Of a stretch of 64,000 nucleotides of DNA, positions 58,501 through 64,000 are shown in pieces. The DNA is taken from positions 34,287,245 to 34,351,244 of the forward strand of contig NC_066316.1 of the NCBI RefSeq assembly GCF_022539315.1, read 5' to 3'. This DNA comes from Serinus canaria (taxonomy: Eukaryota; Chordata; Aves; Passeriformes; Fringillidae). The position numbers and the translations under genes are program-made. Under the pieces are notes generated by a model that ran no database searches, was not told where the DNA came from, and was given only the letters and a program-made list of their open reading frames with translations. How positions within the stretch are numbered: position 1 is the first letter of the stretch; each line of letters begins with the position of its first letter.

Positions 58501-61500
58501 AAGATATACTCTTAAATAACTTCTGACATTTCTTTTTTGCTGCCTAGTGAAGGCTGGGTTGATGAGCTAGAGAGAAGTTTTATATAAGCCCTTGCTGAGA
58601 TGTCATTGTAGGACTGGAAGTGGGCAGCACTGACAATTGTTAGCATTTGCCTCTGGAGTTAAATTAACTGCAAGTCTGTGTGTCTGCATGTCTGCACAGC
58701 ATACAGGGCTCTGTTGTATTGGTTTTGAGCCCCAGTGATGTGTCATGGTGCTGATGACTGCAAGGCAGAAAGAGGAAGCCACACTGCTGTCCCTGCTGTG
58801 CTAAAAAGGGGTTTCTGTGTGCCCTTGTTTGGAGGGAAATGTCCCACCAGGGATGTGCCAGCTGCTCCTCTTGGCTTTTCCAACCCTTTCAAAACACTTT
58901 TACACTCTGCTTCTTCCAGTAATTGGATTATTTGTTTTTTAAGTTTTTGCTGAGGAAGTCAAATTGAACAGGTCTGGTTAACAAAGGCTGAAATAATTGT
59001 GAGTAAATCAAAGAGCAATGCTGAAGGGGAAGGCAGCTATACAGACCGGACCAGTTTCCTGGCCCTGCTGAGAGTACTTAATGCTTGCTGGCTTTACCCA
59101 GGTGTCATGGAAGGATACCTGGATGGCAGCCAGAGATGGGAAGCATGTCCCCTTGCTGCCTGGTCTGGTTGTTCATCCTCTGTTTGTAACCTGTGCTAAC
59201 ACAGGGATTTACAGACCAACAGGAATGAGCTGGTTTTCCTGTGGGCTGTCTGTAAAAGTTGCCTTTGCTGTGTTGACCTTGATTTAACAAATGAAAATGC
59301 TCAGTCCAAAATGGGGGCTTCCTATTGTTATCTGTAGGTAAGGGTGGCAGGACACTTCTGTGCTTTGGAGGTTAGGTGGGTCAGTGAGATGCTGTAAGTC
59401 TGGGACACCAACAGATGAGGTAAATCTACTGTTGTGATTAAGCAGAGAAAATAATTTAAGCATCTTTGATGGCTGCAACTGCCCATATAATAATAGCTAG
59501 TTTTTTCTTTGCTTATTATATTAAAAAAAAATATAAGGTTTTATTTTATGGCAGAAGTTCTTTGGGTACATTCTCAGAAAGCAATCCAGTTCTTCAGAAT
59601 TAGAGGCAGATGAGGCATGTCATCTTCATCAAAACCTTTGGGATCTACAGTTGGGAGACCATATGTTTAGCATACGTAGACCTGACTGTGCCCACTGAAC
59701 TGCAACTGAACTTGCTGGGTGAAGCTCTGTAGCAGATTTTGCAGATGGAAGCATTAGGGAAGAGTCTTTAGGTTATTGAGCAGATTCACTGAGTGGGTCT
59801 TATTTGGAGACTATACTTTTATAAGGCCAGAAATAGAATTCTGGGAATAGATTGTGGCAATATAACTGGTGTTGTTAGCTTCATTTCTATTGCATATAAC
59901 TTGTAAAGGGGAGGAGACCCCAAAATCCATGGTATCTTTGCAGGAGGAGTGCAGGGAGATTACTCTCAGTAGTGTTTTTTTTTTTTGATTCATATACTGG
60001 ATTCTTCCTGCTAGCATGATAAATGCTTAAAGGGCTCTTTGTACAGAACCACATGAGAGTTAACCTTGTGGGAACTCCCCATGTTTTGCTATTCCGTGGT
60101 GACCCTCCATTTTCATAGCAGGTTGGGTAGGAAAATGTATTTAGCAAAAATTGCTCTTATTAGGAAGTGTTTTGGTGATGTATTCGCCCCTGCTAACTTT
60201 CTGATTGTTGGCTGTGCTCCTCCCCATCTGTTGCCAAAGCACCTGCTGATAATGGGTTATTATGGGATGTGCCAATAAAACAAGTTGAAAACATGGAGCT
60301 TCTGTTAGACTAGAAATGGGGAACTGCAATGCTGCTTCTCCTCAGGTCATGGTGAATCAACAGAGAGGTGAGTGGACATCACAAACCATTACAGAGAGCC
60401 AGTGAGTGGGGCATAAGCAAACAGGAGATCTAAACTAACCTGAGAAAGACTCAAGTGTGCTGCAGCCCAGGAGCTGATAGAGTCTTCCTCTTGTCTGCTC
60501 TAATATCTGATGTCACGCTTTTTGGCTCCTCTATCAGCATAACCTGTCTAGTTATCCTAGTGCTAGCCAGGTCTTTTATCACAGCCCACTAAGTGTCACA
60601 TTTTCCCAGACTTCCTGAGTCTATGTGCTTCACCTCTTGTAAAAGCTCTAATTTCCTTCAGAAGTCAAAATACTTAAGATTTCCTTGTGAAGAATGTGTA
60701 CCATCATTCAAAGAATAAGGTATATCCACTTTTCAAAGTGGATGACTCCAGTGGTGTGGAATGGTCTGGCAATAGCTGCTTCAAATTGTGGGCAGATATG
60801 GGTCTCATCTCTGTAGCTAAGAAAAACTTTCAAATTCTTGAACAGATCATTTGCCTGGGGTGATTTTTTTCTGATAGGACAAACAATAATGCTGATGTAC
60901 TTGACTGCCTTTCAGCTAAGGAAGCTGAGGGCTGGATTGTCATGTAACATGGTAGAGTTAAGGATGAGCTAAAGCCCATTTTCTATTCCCTTTAAGTCCT
61001 TGTACAGGCTGCATGTTATTTCATGACTGGCTAGCTTGTTCTCAGAGAAGTTAGTGTTGTTTATTTCCCACAGCAGTTTACTAGTGGTGCAAAATATGCC
61101 CTGAGTTCTCCCAATTCACTGTATGAACGTTAATGTGATATGAATCCATCAGAAATTTCTCTTTGGCACATGATAAGGCTTTGCCAGGTCACATCACAAA
61201 CAGATGCTCATGCTCTCACTTGTGCTGCCAGACATTATTCTTGACTTCACACTCTGTTTTGCAAATACTGTGGCAGATGTGACACACAGAGATGCCTTGT
61301 GCTCAGGCAGCTTGCAGTGACCTTGTGCTGGGCCCAGCAGAGGTGCCTCTAGCCACATGTGCACCCTCCAGGACTATCCCAGCTTTGCCCTAGCAGTGGT
61401 TCTTTCCAGCAGCCAGGCTGGCTGGTGTACAGTGTCAAAGGCTACAGAAGGCTGTCAAATATCAGCCAGGGAGAGCATTTATTGCAGTGATTTTTTTAAG

Positions 61501-64000
61501 TCCTTCCACTCTCCTTTTACTAGGTTACATCCTATTACATAATTAAATGCTGTATGTTTGTTATCCCCAGAGGGCTTTTGTCTCATTCACTGAGCATCAA
61601 AGATGATTATTGGCACAGACAGCTGGTAGTTCTTTTTTTATTTTTATTATTCAGCGTGGCCCTGTTTTCTCTATTAGTAATGGGCTTATTACATTCCATT
61701 TAATAATTTTCTTATTGATCTGTACTCTAGTACTATTGCACATTCTTTGAACCTTATATTTATTCTTGTGCTTCTCTTGCATACCAAGACATTTTCAGTC
61801 TTACTTCCCTTTTATGATGATACAGACATAATCCAACACAGAAAAGAAAGTCCTTTAAGAAATATGTGTTAAATACATTTGTGGGTACTCAAAGCTATAA
61901 AGAAAATCCTGGGTCCAGATGCAATTCACTTACCTCTTTTAATCTGAGTCTGGGTATATGGAGCTCTTAAAGAGTCTTCCAGGCACAAAGTTTCTTGCAG
62001 GATCTGTGGATATTTGTATCCACTAGTACCCTTACTCCACTCTTCTGGAGAAGACCATGTTTTCAGTTTTAGCCTGCTTCATCTGGAATCACCTGGTTGC
62101 CATCTCCCAGGAAGCAGGAATATATGCTGGTCATGAGGACCTTAAAGGTTTTTTTTCCCCAACTGCACAAGATTGCAGCTTTTCATATTCCTTCATCATC
62201 AGTGCAGGAAGGGATTAGGGACTCTTTGCTGCAGATGGGTATTAGGCACTTCAGACCAAAACAAAACACAGAGCCAATTTACCCTGCAGCACCTTCACTT
62301 TGGTCTGCAGAGTTCCTGAAGCACTTGCAAAAATCCTCTGCACTTGTTGATTTACTGAGAAGGTTTGGACTCCATGCTCTCATCAGTTTGAGGTAGGCAG
62401 AGGGACAAACACAGCATTGCAAGAAAACCTGGTTTGCCAGGCTGTTTTGAAAACAGAGCCAAGGCTGTGATACCAACCCTGTTTATTATTGCCTGAGGTG
62501 AAACTATTCACCAGAGTAGCAGTAAAACAATGTTCTCATTGAACCCTGTCCTCAGGAAGGGGTTTTATCTTTGTCTCCTCTGAGGAAAGTGCTAAACCAT
62601 AGGCCATGCTTGGATGGGGACATTCTGGATTTGTCTTATTGTGCCAGTCTGTGCAGCCAAGAATGAAGAACTTGTGGGGTGAAGAGAGAGCCAGCAAGGG
62701 GGTGCAAGCCTGAGTAGTTCATACTGTAATAAAATCACTGTCTTAAGGGGGGATGAAGGGTTTCTTGTTTTTTGGTCTCTGCTGCAAGAGATACTTTTAC
62801 ATGAGTCATTAGATAAAAATGCATAACAGCACTGAGAACAGGGACTGGACTGGAGTAGGCAATCCCACTCTCTCCAACTACACACTCAAGTTATTCATGT
62901 TTGCATTAGGAATGTCAAAGCTATTAAGAAATGCTGTTATGTATTTTAATGTGCCAACATCCTGAAGGGTTTTCAGCTTGGCAAAAATGCTAGCAGGGGA
63001 AATGTGGGCCCAAGAGGTTTCCTTGGCATAAATAAACACAGGATTATCATAAATTTTTTTCCTCTCCCCAGTCCAGAAGAGGCTATATTTAAATGTGGAA
63101 ATTGAATAGAAGTAATCCTGAATTAACTTAATTGTTTGAACTCCGTAGCCCCAGTGAAAGGGTTGTGTCAGTGACAGGGACGTTGGTAATCCACTTGCAA
63201 GGCCAGGTTGTACATGTGAGTATTAATAACTGCACTTCATGATTAATAACTGCAGAGATTTTGGTATAATACTGATATGTTGATAATTATGAATAATATT
63301 GATAATGAGAAGTAATCAAGTAACATCTGATGAGATTTTGATACACATGAATTATTTGGCCATTAGGAACTCACCTGCTGAGTGTACTAATCAATAGCTA
63401 ATCAAAACAGTTGGGAAATAGTTGGAAATTAATAGCTAAAGGCATAATTTATTAGCTAAAGGCATAATTTAAAGGGTGACTTAAGGGCTTCAAGCATTTT
63501 TCAAGATGACTTCATTATGCACATCATTTTTGCCAGGGTGTTATAGCAATGTCAGAAAGGCTGTGATTACAGAAGTGAATAATGAACAGCTAGGAAGGAG
63601 ATTTTGGGTGGGTTTCTTGCATCTAGGATGAGATCTCTGTCTTAGATCCTGCTGGAACAAGCCAGAAAATGCTGACAGCATCCTTCAAAAATGGTAGAAT
63701 TGGTTGGCCTACTACCTTCTGCCCAGATGGTGCTATTGTTTTGGTATGCCATACATGAAAACAACCCCAACAATTACAAAATCTCACAGTAGAATCCAGG
63801 GCTGATCAAGAGAGATGGAAGGAGCCTACAGGCCAGAATTTCTATGCCAAAGGGAGAGAGATCTAAATATTGTTCTCCTACCTCCTGACAAGAGACCATT
63901 TGGACACTAGCAATAGATATGAGATCTCATTTGTGCAGGCTGGCACTAAGCTATTCAATACAAACCACATTGAAAGAAGACCTTTCTTGTAAGACCATCT
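55561..64000. other. Upstream region to window end; no gene recognised
   Basis: AT-rich sequence with short open frames only. A T run lies near 59973-59986 and small tandem duplications near 63.2-63.5 kb. I looked for FEZ2, the expected upstream neighbour by mammalian order, and saw no FEZ2 exon. Confidence 0.5.
63433..63472. repeat. 20-base tandem duplication
   Basis: Two adjacent copies of tagctaaaggcataatttat differ only at the last base. Nearby, attaataactgca is also repeated at 63222 and 63242 with the same 20-base spacing. Confidence 0.8.

Noticed and set aside
62097..62396. 99-codon plus-strand frame near the right end
   Set aside because: No recognisable motif and no match to the expected neighbour FEZ2.
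1..64000. CRISPR arrays, bacterial operons, tRNA or rRNA genes, plasmid or phage features
   Set aside because: None seen; the window is vertebrate genomic DNA with a split gene and CR1 elements.

Overview
This is a vertebrate nuclear window, almost certainly from a bird. The evidence is several diverged CR1 LINE copies (two keep reverse-transcriptase-derived coding sequence), sparse small exons with GT-AG introns, AT-rich introns and intergenic DNA, and a recognisable vertebrate gene. No bacterial, phage, CRISPR or plasmid features were seen, and nearly all long open frames are non-coding.

The one gene I can identify is VIT (vitrin), on the minus strand. Its 5' portion fills roughly positions 6,114 to 31,188. 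I assembled nine coding exons by reading splice sites and reading-frame phase by hand. In transcript order they are: start codon and signal-peptide start (31,119-31,188); rest of signal peptide plus a lysine-rich stretch (29,348-29,413); the two LCCL-domain exons (28,219-28,375 and 26,222-26,355); and five small linker exons (21,669-21,746, 18,338-18,418, 16,398-16,601, 15,840-15,890, 6,114-6,161). Every junction keeps the frame, giving about 283 residues. The last linker exon rests on splice sites and phase alone. A further candidate linker exon at 1,466-1,507 is weak. The two von Willebrand A domains expected of vitrin were not found, so they probably lie beyond the left edge.

Region by region: 1-6.1 kb is intron or linker sequence with no firm exon. 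6.1-31.2 kb is the VIT 5' half, whose introns carry a CR1 fragment (about 20.4-20.8 kb) and a probable solo LTR (about 22.9-23.2 kb). 31.2-64 kb is upstream of the VIT coding start and contains no exon I can defend. It holds a GT-rich minisatellite with higher-order structure (38.67-38.93 kb), a GC-rich patch (41.2-42.0 kb), CR1 fragments at 42.7 and 54.0 kb, a longer decayed CR1 in the opposite orientation (54.36-55.56 kb) with a short telomere-like run, and a CT-rich tract next to a TATA-like element (45.0-45.2 kb). In mammals the upstream neighbour of VIT is FEZ2; I found no FEZ2 exon.

Vitrin is a secreted extracellular-matrix protein related to cochlin. The unusual points are a GC-AG intron in the linker, a run of symmetric phase 1-1 linker exons that could be skipped without frameshift, a Thr/Pro-rich mucin-like exon, and the minisatellite's duplicated unit pattern. 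I did not find a previously undescribed biological system.
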